From: Prevotella sp. oral taxon 376
GTDB lineage: Bacteria > Bacteroidota > Bacteroidia > Bacteroidales > Bacteroidaceae
DNA: 64,000 nt
Assembly: GCF_003043945.1 (NCBI RefSeq)
Contig: NZ_PYXG01000001.1
Location: 496,001 to 560,000 of the forward strand
Reading direction: 5' to 3'
Of this stretch, positions 56,601 to 64,000 are shown piece after piece. Numbering within the stretch: the first letter of the stretch is position 1; each line of letters starts with the position of its first letter. Made by a program: the position numbers and the translations under genes. The notes beneath the pieces were generated by a model, which was given only the letters and a program-made list of their open reading frames with translations, ran no database searches and was not told the DNA's origin.

Positions 56601-58929
56601 ATCCCTATGGACAAGGCGATGCTCCGCAAATGGTTGAAATGCGGCTATATCTTCAACAAACAGATGTTCCCGACGGAGGAGGGTACACCACAAGGAGGTA
56701 TAATCTCCCCGACGCTTGCCAATATGGCATTGGATGGATTGCAGAAAGTTCTCGCAGAGAGGTATAAAAGAAGAACCATAAAAGGGAAACATTATTCCCC
56801 CATGGTGAATTTGGTACGCTATGCCGATGATTTTATCATCACCTGCGAGAACAGGGAAACGCTTGAGAACGAAATCAAACCATTGGTTGCCGAATTCATG
56901 GCTGAAAGAGGTTTAACCTTATCAGAAGAAAAGACTGTGATAACCAATGTCCGTGACGGGTTCGATTTTCTCGGTTTCAACATCCGCAAATACGGTAATG
57001 AAATATTGACCAAGCCGACCAAGAAAGCCGAAAAACGCTTTATGGAGAATATTCGTAAGGTGATAAAAGGCAACAAGGGTTGCAGGCAGGAGTCCTTAAT
57101 CAGAATGTTGAATGCTAAAATCCGAGGATGGGGAGCATACTATCAGCATGGCGCAACGCGTGATTCCTTTCACAGAATTGACCATCAGATATTCCTCTCC
57201 CTATGGCAATGGGCTAAACGTCGCCACTCCAAGAAAGGAAAGCGATGGATTAAAGACCGCTATTGGCATAATATCCGAGGTAACAGTTGGACTTTTGCAG
57301 CCAAGTTCAAGAAATCAAATGGAAAGGAAGACCAACTAGCACTGTTGACTTTGACTTCCTCGTTCCCCTTTCTGCAATATACGCAGATAAAAGGAGATAT
57401 GAATCCGTTTGACGTGGACTGTCGTTTATACTTCAACCAAAGAATGAAGTCGAAAATGCTTGTTTCACTGAAAGGGCGTAAGTCTTTGCTTCACCTATGG
57501 GAAAAGCAGGGTAGAAAATGTCCAATATGTGGTGAGCCGATAAACACGCACAAGGCATGGAATGTGATGCCTACCGTCCAAAACGGACGAAAATGCAACC
57601 TATTGGTTCATGACGAATGTTTCAAATTATCCCGCAAATCCAATGACAACAACAAGAAGTAATATGAGCCGGTCTCTATATAAGAATAGGGATTTAGAAA
57701 AGCTTGAGCCGTATGAGGGGAAACTCTCAAGTACGGTTCTTAGGGGGGAAGAGGGCAGTAATGCCCTTGACCTACCCGATCGGCCATCCGACCTGCAACA
57801 GCGTGACGGACGCGGAGTTAGGGCAGGAAATGAGATTGCCAAGCATTTCGCCGGGAACAACGTGGATGTAATCATCTACGCGGTGGAGAAGTCACTGGAC
57901 AGCTACAAGTTCAACCTCCTGCACTGCAAGCAAACTTTCATCTCGCAGCTCAAAAGCGGTGCTATGGGGGCGCGTACCATCGACGAGGGGGCAATGGACG
58001 AGAAATCGGGCATGAACTTCTCGGAGTACATGGCGTTGTTATCCGGCAACACCGACCTTTTGGATAAGGCGAAACTGGAGAAGCGGATCGCATCGCTCGA
58101 AGGGGAACGCAAGTCGTTCAACAAGGGCAAGCGTGATTCGGAGTTCAAGCTGGAGTCAAAGACCGGCGAGTTGCGCAACAACACGGCTTTCATAGATGCC
58201 ATGACGGAGGACTGGAACCGCTTCCTGTCGGTGGTGCAGACCGACAAGGAGGGCAACCGCCTTAATATAATTAAGGTGGACGGTGTGGATTCCGCCGATG
58301 AGAAGGTTATCGGAAAGCGTTTGCAGGAGATAGCGAAAAACGCCACTACGGGCGGGCTTTACACGCAGGTCGGAGAGCTTTACGGTTTTCCGATAAAGGT
58401 GGTGAGCGAAAGGATACTCAAAGAGGGATTGGAGTTTACCGACAACCGTTTCGTGATAGAGGGAAACTACAAGTACACCTACAACAACGGGCATCTGGCG
58501 CTGGCTGACCCGTTGGCTGCCGCCCGCAATTTCCTCAACGCGATTGAGAGGATACCCTCAATCATCGACCAGTATAAGGCGAAGAACGAGGTACTGAAAA
58601 GGGAGATACCGCAGTTGCAGGAGATAGCTGGCAAGGTGTGGAAGAAGGAGGACGAGTTGAAGCAGTTGAAGTCCGAACTTGCCGCCCTTGACCGCAAGAT
58701 ACAGCTGGAGCTTGCGCCGCCCACGCCCGAAGTCGCCGAAAAGGAGAACGAGGGGCAACAGGTCAAACCGGAAGCGGAAGATGTGCGGAACAGGCAGGTG
58801 CAATATCCCGAAAATGCACCGCCGCAGATACGCAGTCCGGCGGATAGTATCGTTGCCAACCATGTCATAATCGGGCGTCCAGGACTGTATGCCAAGGAGG
58901 AAACCCGGTCCAAAGGATTGAAAATATAA
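50663..58929 (+). CDS. Giant N6-methylase/SNF2-like helicase, split by an intron
   Basis: Exon 1 is 50663-55312 (1550 codons) and exon 2 is 57781-58929 (382 codons); splicing restores one frame of 1932 aa. The N-terminal part has the methylase motif I-like [29 protein letters not shown] region (about 118-141) and NIPF (about 196-199, in place of NPPY). The helicase part has [16 protein letters not shown] (near residue 1055) and [11 protein letters not shown] (near 1220); the junction restores [19 protein letters not shown], helicase motif VI. Such BREX/DISARM-like giant proteins in CTnDOT elements may protect incoming or resident DNA, but their function is unproven. Unspliced RNA would give a protein ending VRHEVA, six codons into the intron. 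Confidence 0.9.
55621..55643 (+). other. Candidate EBS1 hairpin of the intron
   Basis: The stem TAATCCT (55621-55627) and AGGATTA (55637-55643) closes a 9-nt loop whose last bases, CCATGGT (55630-55636), can pair with ACCGTGG at the end of exon 1: six Watson-Crick pairs and one G-U. Confidence 0.6.
55992..57662 (+). CDS. ltrA: Group II intron reverse transcriptase/maturase
   Basis: The protein is 556 aa from the ATG at 55992; an ATG two codons upstream sits on the AAGGA sequence and is less likely. The RT domain has [48 protein letters not shown] and the catalytic YADDFIIT (about 272-279). The maturase X domain follows. The C-terminus has a zinc-finger-like CPICGEPIN and a later HDEC, resembling an HNH endonuclease domain, but the central HH is replaced (WNVMP) and the last His by Phe. 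It would help splicing and copy the intron into new sites; the endonuclease step looks impaired. Confidence 0.95.
   Translation: MNENKTSCAPADNQLTLWDSIDWTKAELAVRKLQARIVKAQKDGRHNKVKALQWTLTHSFYAKALAVKRVTSNGGGNTPGVDMETWDKPETKMQAINDLRRRGYQPKPLRRVHIKKSNGKLRPLGIPTMKDRAMQALYLMALEPVSETTADTRSYGFRKERRCMDAVMQCHNILRKGYSPEWILEGDIKGCFDHISHEWLLANIPMDKAMLRKWLKCGYIFNKQMFPTEEGTPQGGIISPTLANMALDGLQKVLAERYKRRTIKGKHYSPMVNLVRYADDFIITCENRETLENEIKPLVAEFMAERGLTLSEEKTVITNVRDGFDFLGFNIRKYGNEILTKPTKKAEKRFMENIRKVIKGNKGCRQESLIRMLNAKIRGWGAYYQHGATRDSFHRIDHQIFLSLWQWAKRRHSKKGKRWIKDRYWHNIRGNSWTFAAKFKKSNGKEDQLALLTLTSSFPFLQYTQIKGDMNPFDVDCRLYFNQRMKSKMLVSLKGRKSLLHLWEKQGRKCPICGEPINTHKAWNVMPTVQNGRKCNLLVHDECFKLSRKSNDNNKK
57706..57739 (+). 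other. Group II intron domain V
   Basis: 34-nt hairpin with 5' arm starting GAGCCGTATG, GAAA tetraloop and 3' arm ending GTACGGTTC, the catalytic core of group II introns. It sits 41 nt before the 3' splice site. Confidence 0.9.
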
Positions 58930-59420
58930 CCTTAGGAATTTTATCTGAAGTATTAATAAGGGCTATCCCAAAAGGTCTAAAAGTAAATTTTATCCTTTCT
59001 GCAAGTATCTGTAGGATGGCAACTGCATTTTTTTCTTTTTGGGCAGCCCTTATTAAAATTTATTCTTATTTTAGGTTATATACATTCATGTTCATTTATG
59101 TAAAAAATCCTGCTGACCTTGTTTATGTCTTGTCAGTCACCATTTGCAAAACCATATTTGACCCTCAAAGAGGCTGAATTTGATAAGCAACTTGCTACAT
59201 ACTCATAATAAGGAGCTAAATAGAACACGAATGGGAAATACTCAAATGCCAAACTAAAGAAGATATTGGCCAAAATAAACGTTATACCGAGAGAGAAACT
59301 TGATTTTTCAACTTCCTAAAACGGTGTTGTTCAAACATTTCTACTTATTTGTACTTGCCAGTTGAACCTACGCTTCCCTAATAAAATGTCTATGGTAAAA
59401 AGTTAAAAAATCCTCCCACT
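58930..59420. other. Intergenic region between methylase and tetQ
   Basis: About 490 bp with the MITE-like unit at 58953-59056 and no convincing gene. A 27-codon ORF (59125-59208, MSCQSPFAKPYLTLKEAEFD at its start) has no supporting context. Confidence 0.5.
58953..59056. repeat. 104-bp MITE-like unit with terminal inverted repeats
   Basis: TTAATAAGGGCT (58953-58964) and AGCCCTTATTAA (59045-59056) are perfect 12-bp inverted ends; the similarity extends inward (ATCCCAAAAG and CTTTTTGGGC). The unit has no ORF. It looks like a vestigial insertion sequence or MITE. Confidence 0.65.
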
Positions 59421-59451
59421 TTTGTTAGATATATTTTTTTGTGTAATTTTG
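59421..59451 (+). promoter_or_regulatory. Promoter of the tetQ-rteA-rteB operon
   Basis: TTTG (59421-59424), 19 bp, TAATTTTG (59444-59451): a perfect consensus. The start near 59457 gives a leader of about 130 nt before the tetQ ATG at 59586, as known for CTnDOT. Confidence 0.85.
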
Positions 59452-59459
59452 TAATCGTT

Positions 59460-59555
59460 ATGCGGCAGTAATAATATACATATTAATACGAGTTAGTAAT
59501 CCTGTAGTTCTCACATGCTACGAGGAGGTATTAAAAGGTGCATTTCGACAATGCA
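59460..59555 (+). promoter_or_regulatory. tetQ translational attenuator with leader peptide MRQ
   Basis: ATG CGG CAG TAA (59460-59471) is a three-codon leader ORF. TTAATAC (59483-59489) can pair with GTATTAA (59528-59534), next to the Shine-Dalgarno-like AGGAGG (59523-59528), and TGCAT/ATGCA (59539-59543 and 59551-59555) forms another stem. CTnDOT is known to control tetQ by translational attenuation with a three-residue leader peptide. Confidence 0.75.
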
Positions 59556-59585
59556 TCTATTGTAGTATATTATTGCTTAATCCAA

Positions 59586-61511
59586 ATGAATATTATAAAT
59601 TTAGGAATTCTTGCTCACATTGATGCAGGAAAAACTTCCGTAACCGAGAATCTGCTGTTTGCCAGTGGAGCAACGGAAAAGTGCGGCCGTGTGGATAATG
59701 GTGACACCATAACAGACTCTATGGATATAGAGAAACGTAGAGGAATTACTGTTCGGGCTTCTACGACATCTATTATCAGGAATGGTGTGAAATGCAATAT
59801 CATTGACACTCCGGGACACATGGATTTTATTGCGGAAGTGGAGCGGACATTCAAAATGCTTGATGGAGCAGTCCTCATCTTATCCGCAAAGGAAGGCATA
59901 CAAGCGCAAACAAAGTTGCTGTTCAATACTTTACAAAAACTGCAAATCCCGACAATTATATTTATCAATAAAATTGACCGTGACGGTGTGAATTTAGAGC
60001 GTTTGTATCTGGATATAAAAACAAATCTGTCTCAAGATGTCCTGTTTATGCAAACTATTGTCGATGGATTGGTTTATCCGATTTGCTCCCAAACATATAT
60101 AAAGGAAGAATACAAAGAATTTGTATGCAACCATGACGACAATATATTAGAACGATATTTGGCGGATAGCGAAATTTCACCGGCTGATTATTGGAATACG
60201 ATAATCGATCTTGTGGCAAAAGCCAAAGTCTATCCGGTACTACATGGATCAGCAATGTTCAATATCGGTATCAATGAGTTGTTGGACGCCATCTCTTCTT
60301 TTATACTTCCTCCAGAATCAGTCTCAAACAGACTTTCAGCTTATCTCTATAAGATAGAGCATGACCCCAAAGGACATAAAAGAAGTTTTCTAAAAATAAT
60401 TGACGGAAGTCTGAGACTTCGAGACATTGTAAGAATCAACGATTCGGAAAAATTCATCAAGATTAAAAATCTAAAGACTATTTATCAGGGCAGAGAGATA
60501 AATGTTGATGAAGTGGGGGCCAATGATATCGCGATTGTAGAAGATATGGAAGATTTTCGAATCGGAGATTATTTAGGTGCTAAACCTTGTTTGATTCAAG
60601 GGTTATCTCGTCAGCATCCCGCTCTCAAATCCTCCGTCCGGCCAGACAGGCCCGAAGAGAGAAGCAAGGTGATATCCGCTCTGAATACATTGTGGATTGA
60701 AGACCCGTCTTTGTCCTTTTCCATAAACTCATATAGTGATGAATTGGAAATCTCGTTATATGGTTTGACACAAAAGGAAATCATACAGACATTGCTGGAA
60801 GAACGATTTTCCGTCAAGGTCCATTTTGATGAGATCAAGACTATCTACAAAGAACGACCTATAAAAAAGGTGAATAAGATTATTCAGATCGAAGTGCCGC
60901 CCAACCCTTATTGGGCCACAATAGGGCTGACTATTGAACCCTTACCGTTAGGGACAGGGTTGCAAATCGAAAGTGACATCTCCTATGGTTATCTGAACCA
61001 TTCTTTTCAAAATGCCGTTTTTGAAGGGATTCGTATGTCTTGCCAATCTGGTTTACATGGATGGGAAGTGACTGATCTGAAAGTAACTTTTACTCAAGCC
61101 GAGTATTATAGCCCGGTAAGTACACCTGCTGATTTCAGACAGCTGACCCCTTATGTCTTCAGGCTGGCCTTGCAACAGTCAGGTGTGGACATCCTCGAAC
61201 CGATGCTCTATTTTGAGTTGCAGATACCCCAATCGGCAAGTTCCAAAGCTATTACAGATTTGCAAAAAATGATGTCTGAGATTGAAGACATCAGTTGCAA
61301 TAATGAGTGGTGTCATATTAAAGGGAAAGTTCCATTAAATACAAGTAAAGACTACGCCTCAGAAGTAAGTTCATACACTAAGGGCTTAGGCGTTTTTATG
61401 GTTAAGCCATGCGGGTATCAAATAACAAAAGGCGATTATTCTGATAATATCCGTATGAACGAAAAAGATAAACTTTTATTCATGTTTCAAAAATCAATGT
61501 CATCAAAATAA
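59586..61511 (+). CDS. tetQ: Tetracycline resistance ribosomal protection protein TetQ
   Basis: The protein is 641 aa from the ATG at 59586; a GTG at 59538 would give 657 aa. Both starts are used in database annotation of TetQ. It has the EF-G-like GTPase motifs [15 protein letters not shown] (G1), [13 protein letters not shown] (G3) and NKID (G4). It dislodges tetracycline from the ribosome in a GTP-dependent way. It overlaps rteA by one base, so rteA and rteB expression is coupled to it. Its sequence matches the Bacteroides TetQ family very closely. Confidence 0.98.
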   Translation: MNIINLGILAHIDAGKTSVTENLLFASGATEKCGRVDNGDTITDSMDIEKRRGITVRASTTSIIRNGVKCNIIDTPGHMDFIAEVERTFKMLDGAVLILSAKEGIQAQTKLLFNTLQKLQIPTIIFINKIDRDGVNLERLYLDIKTNLSQDVLFMQTIVDGLVYPICSQTYIKEEYKEFVCNHDDNILERYLADSEISPADYWNTIIDLVAKAKVYPVLHGSAMFNIGINELLDAISSFILPPESVSNRLSAYLYKIEHDPKGHKRSFLKIIDGSLRLRDIVRINDSEKFIKIKNLKTIYQGREINVDEVGANDIAIVEDMEDFRIGDYLGAKPCLIQGLSRQHPALKSSVRPDRPEERSKVISALNTLWIEDPSLSFSINSYSDELEISLYGLTQKEIIQTLLEERFSVKVHFDEIKTIYKERPIKKVNKIIQIEVPPNPYWATIGLTIEPLPLGTGLQIESDISYGYLNHSFQNAVFEGIRMSCQSGLHGWEVTDLKVTFTQAEYYSPVSTPADFRQLTPYVFRLALQQSGVDILEPMLYFELQIPQSASSKAITDLQKMMSEIEDISCNNEWCHIKGKVPLNTSKDYASEVSSYTKGLGVFMVKPCGYQITKGDYSDNIRMNEKDKLLFMFQKSMSSK

Positions 61512-63829
61512 TGGAGCGGTCAGGAAATTTCTATAAGGCAATACGGTTGGGATATATACTTATCTCCATTCTTATCGGATGTATGGCATATAATAGCCTC
61601 TATGAATGGCAGGAGATAGAAGCATTAGAACTTGGCAATAAAAAAATAGACGAGCTCCGAAAAGAAATAAACAATATCAATATTCAAATGATAAAATTTT
61701 CTCTATTGGGTGAAACAATACTGGAATGGAACGATAAAGATATCGAGCATTACCATGCACGGCGTATGGCAATGGACAGTATGCTCTGCCGTTTCAAGGC
61801 CACCTATCCAGCAGAGCGCATCGATAGTGTGCGCAGTCTTTTAGAGGATAAGGAACGACAGATGTTCCAGATAGTCCGGTTAATGGATGAACAACAATCT
61901 ATTAACAAGAAGATAGCCAATCAAATTCCGGTTATTGTGCAGAAAAGTGTGCAGGAACAGTCCAAAAAGCCAAAACGAAAAGGTTTCTTGAGCATCTTCG
62001 GCAAAAAAGAGGGAACGAAGCCAACGACAACAACGACTACGCTCCGTTCATCCAATAGAAACATGGTCAACGAACAGAAAGCGCAGAGCCGTCGATTGTC
62101 AGAACAAGCCGATAGTCTTGCTGCCCGTAATGCAGAACTTAACAGACAACTGCAAGGATTGATTTGCCAAATCGAAAAGAAGGTACAATCTGATTTACAA
62201 AATAGAGAAAGCGAGATAACAGCCATGCGTAAAAAATCATTTATGCAGATAGGCGGCTTGATGGGATTTGTTCTTTTGCTGTTGGTCATTTCCGATATCA
62301 TCATACACCGTGATGCAAAGAACATTAAACGATACAAACGCAAGACAACGGATTTGATCGAGCAATTGGAACAGTCCGTGCAACAAAATGAGGTACTCAT
62401 AACCTCCCGAAAGAAAGCGGTACATACTATTACCCATGAGTTGCGTACACCACTGACGGCAATAACCGGCTATACCGAACTTTTGCGGAAAGAATGCAAT
62501 AGCGGTAATAATGGGCAATATATCCAAAATATACTGCAATCCTCCGACCGTATGCGGGATATGCTCAACACTTTGCTTGACTTCTTCCGCCTGGACAACG
62601 GCAAGGAACAGCCCCGTCTGTCACCCTGCCGGATTTCTGCAATCACGCACACACTTGAAACGGAGTTCATGCCTGTTGCCGTGAACAAAGGGTTGTCCTT
62701 GTCCGTGAAGACTGGACACGATGCCATTGTATTGACCGACAAAGAGCGAATAATACAAATCGGGAATAACCTGCTGTCAAACGCTGTCAAGTTCACAGAA
62801 GAAGGCGGTGTTTCTTTGATTACTGAATATGACAATGGAGTTCTGACACTGGTCGTTGAAGATACAGGTACAGGCATGACAGAAGAGGAACAGAAACAAG
62901 CGTTCGGTGCGTTTGAACGTCTATCAAATGCCGCCGCAAAGGAGGGTTTCGGGCTTGGGCTTGCCATAATGCGTAATATTGTGTCGATGCTTGGCGGAAC
63001 AATCCGTTTGGACAGCAAGAAAGGGAAAGGCAGTCGTTTCACAGTTGAAATTTCTATGCAGGAAGCTGAAGAACAGCTTGGATATACAAGCAATACACCT
63101 GTTTATCATAACAATAAATTCCATGATGTTGTCGCCATTGACAATGATGAGGTATTACTTCTGATGCTGAAAGAGATGTATTCCCAAGAAGGAATACACT
63201 GCGACACTTGCACCGATGCTGCGGCACTGATGGAAATGATACGCCAGAAAGAATACAGCCTGTTGCTGACAGACTTGAATATGTCCGGTATAAACGGTTT
63301 CGAATTGCTGGAACTATTGCGTTCGTCCAACGTGGGCAATTCACCAACAATCCCGGTGGTTGTGGCAACCGCTTCGGGCAGTTGTAACAAAGGGGAACTA
63401 TTGGCAAAAGGCTTTGCCGGATGCCTGTTCAAGCCGTTCTCCATATCGGAGTTGATGGAGGTTTCCGACAGGTGTGCCATAAAAGAAACACCGGACGGGA
63501 AACCGGATTTTTCAGCCTTGTTGTCCTACGGCAATGAAGCCGTTATGCTGGAAAAGTTGATGACGGAAACCGAAAAGGAGATGCAGACAATACGGGAAGC
63601 GGCAACAGAAAAAGACCTGCGAAAGTTAGATTCCCTGACACACCACCTGCGTAGCTCATGGGAGATACTCCGTGCTGACCAACCGTTGAGGGAACTTTAC
63701 AGATTGCTTCATAGCGATGTAATCCCAGATGAAGAAGTGTTAAGCCATGCCGTGATCGCCGTGTTGAACAAGGGAGCGGAAATAATCCGGTTGGCAGAAG
63801 AGGAAAGGAGAAAATACGAAAATGGATAA
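61511..63829 (+). CDS. rteA: RteA hybrid sensor histidine kinase
   Basis: The protein is 772 aa. Two membrane segments (about 11-33 and 250-268) flank a helical, Lys/Glu-rich extracytoplasmic part. The kinase core has the H-box HTITHELRTPLTAITGY (about 301-317), the N-box NNLLSNAVKF and the GFGLGLAIMRNI G-box. A receiver domain with LLLTDLNMSGINGFE (about 586-600) and a C-terminal HPt-like segment (LDSLTHHLRSSWEIL) follow. RteA works with RteB; no ligand is known. It starts one base before the tetQ stop ends and overlaps rteB by 8 nt. Confidence 0.97.
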   Translation: MERSGNFYKAIRLGYILISILIGCMAYNSLYEWQEIEALELGNKKIDELRKEINNINIQMIKFSLLGETILEWNDKDIEHYHARRMAMDSMLCRFKATYPAERIDSVRSLLEDKERQMFQIVRLMDEQQSINKKIANQIPVIVQKSVQEQSKKPKRKGFLSIFGKKEGTKPTTTTTTLRSSNRNMVNEQKAQSRRLSEQADSLAARNAELNRQLQGLICQIEKKVQSDLQNRESEITAMRKKSFMQIGGLMGFVLLLLVISDIIIHRDAKNIKRYKRKTTDLIEQLEQSVQQNEVLITSRKKAVHTITHELRTPLTAITGYTELLRKECNSGNNGQYIQNILQSSDRMRDMLNTLLDFFRLDNGKEQPRLSPCRISAITHTLETEFMPVAVNKGLSLSVKTGHDAIVLTDKERIIQIGNNLLSNAVKFTEEGGVSLITEYDNGVLTLVVEDTGTGMTEEEQKQAFGAFERLSNAAAKEGFGLGLAIMRNIVSMLGGTIRLDSKKGKGSRFTVEISMQEAEEQLGYTSNTPVYHNNKFHDVVAIDNDEVLLLMLKEMYSQEGIHCDTCTDAAALMEMIRQKEYSLLLTDLNMSGINGFELLELLRSSNVGNSPTIPVVVATASGSCNKGELLAKGFAGCLFKPFSISELMEVSDRCAIKETPDGKPDFSALLSYGNEAVMLEKLMTETEKEMQTIREAATEKDLRKLDSLTHHLRSSWEILRADQPLRELYRLLHSDVIPDEEVLSHAVIAVLNKGAEIIRLAEEERRKYENG

Positions 63830-64000
63830 GACAAAAATAATTGTGGTGGAAGACAACATCGTGTACTGCGAGTTTGTCTGCAACATGCTGTCACGGGAGG
63901 GCTACCGTACCGTGAAGGCTTACCACCTGTCAACAGCGAAGAAACATCTGCAACAGGCGACGGATAATGACATCGTGGTTGCCGACCTGCGCCTGCCTGA
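63822..64000 (+). CDS. rteB: RteB response regulator, N-terminal part
   Basis: The first 59 codons are visible before the window ends. MDKTKIIVVEDNIVYCEFVC and IVVADLRLP are a receiver domain start with the phosphoacceptor Asp (near residue 54). In CTnDOT RteB is a sigma-54-type activator of rteC and is needed for NBU mobilization; those domains lie outside the window. Its start overlaps rteA by 8 nt. Confidence 0.93.
   Translation, partial: MDKTKIIVVEDNIVYCEFVCNMLSREGYRTVKAYHLSTAKKHLQQATDNDIVVADLRLP

Larger units (their letters stand above)
55313..57780 (+). mobile_element. Group II intron with reverse transcriptase ORF
   Basis: The 2468-nt intron begins GTGCGAC and ends ACCCGAT. Its removal joins TGG (55310-55312) to CGG (57781-57783) in frame. 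Domain V is at 57706-57739: a 34-nt hairpin with GAGCCGTATG, a GAAA tetraloop, and GTACGGTTC. Domain VI follows at about 57750-57770. A hairpin at 55621-55643 carries CCATGGT in its loop, which pairs with the last 7 bases of exon 1 and is the likely EBS1. The reverse transcriptase ORF lies inside domain IV. It is in the same orientation as its host gene. Confidence 0.95.
42759..64000. mobile_element. CTnDOT/CTnERL-family conjugative transposon (partial)
   Basis: The region has the CTnDOT gene set in order: IntDOT, a small RhuM-like gene, HTH genes, xis2c-xis2d-orf3-exc, the RteR locus, then tetQ-rteA-rteB. No ermF is present in this part, as in CTnERL. The left end is placed near clpP; the right side, with rteC and the mob and tra operons, lies beyond the window. 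The methylase/helicase gene is further interrupted by a group II intron. Confidence 0.9.

Noticed and set aside
59125..59208. 27-codon ORF upstream of tetQ
   Set aside because: Too short, no promoter or recognisable product; the stretch is mentioned only as intergenic.

Overview
The window is from a Bacteroidota chromosome, most likely a Prevotella-like member of the Bacteroidales. The evidence is the Bacteroides-type promoter motif (TTTG, about 19 bp, TAnnTTTG) seen repeatedly, a FimA/Mfa-type fimbrial lipoprotein, the rpsL-rpsG-fusA-S10-spc-alpha arrangement with secY-map-infA-rpmJ and no adk, a GH109-like enzyme, and two typical Bacteroidales mobile elements. All assignments rest on reading the sequence and on family knowledge; no database was searched.

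Layout. 1-854 holds the start of a fimbrillin-like lipoprotein operon on the minus strand. About 1170-12620 is an integrated mobilizable element: tyrosine integrase (10698-11954), excisionase-like HTH proteins, a VapE-like helicase, a Toprim primase, MobC and a MOBP relaxase, with cargo at its far end (an HTH plus BRO-N/Fic pair, and a coiled-coil protein plus RadD-like helicase). A promoter-terminator pair at 1301-1440 predicts an unknown small RNA. 12733-18129 is core chromosome: dnaK, tRNA-Leu(UAG), a GH109-like oxidoreductase-fold protein and a glycine-zipper lipoprotein. 18158-36321 is one long minus-strand ribosomal supercluster from rpsL down to rplQ, including rpmD and rpmJ. 36525-42688 holds a DUF3467 gene, a broken lipoprotein gene, a winged-helix/nuclease-like gene, a gene fragment, recQ, clpX and clpP.

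From about 42760 to the window end lies a CTnDOT/CTnERL-family conjugative transposon, cut off by the window edge. It carries IntDOT (411 aa with the family's Ser259, Lys287, His345, Arg348 and Tyr381), a RhuM-like protein, two small HTH proteins, the excision operon (xis2c, xis2d, orf3, exc), a promoter-terminator pair where the RteR small RNA is expected, a DUF1896 gene, a giant methylase/helicase gene split by a group II intron, and the tetQ-rteA-rteB tetracycline resistance and regulatory operon with its three-codon leader peptide.

How they work together. In the CTnDOT family, tetracycline relieves translational attenuation of tetQ-rteA-rteB; RteA/RteB then lead to activation of the excision operon and transfer, while RteR restrains transfer. 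RteA/RteB are also known to trigger small mobilizable elements in trans, so the element at the left of the window is a plausible passenger.

The least explained signals are the candidate small RNA at 1301-1440, the cluster of eight GTAGTA hexamers between the VapE-like helicase and primase genes, three intergenic arrays of dyad units with an exact 22-bp period, and the intron whose EBS1 loop matches its 5' exon.
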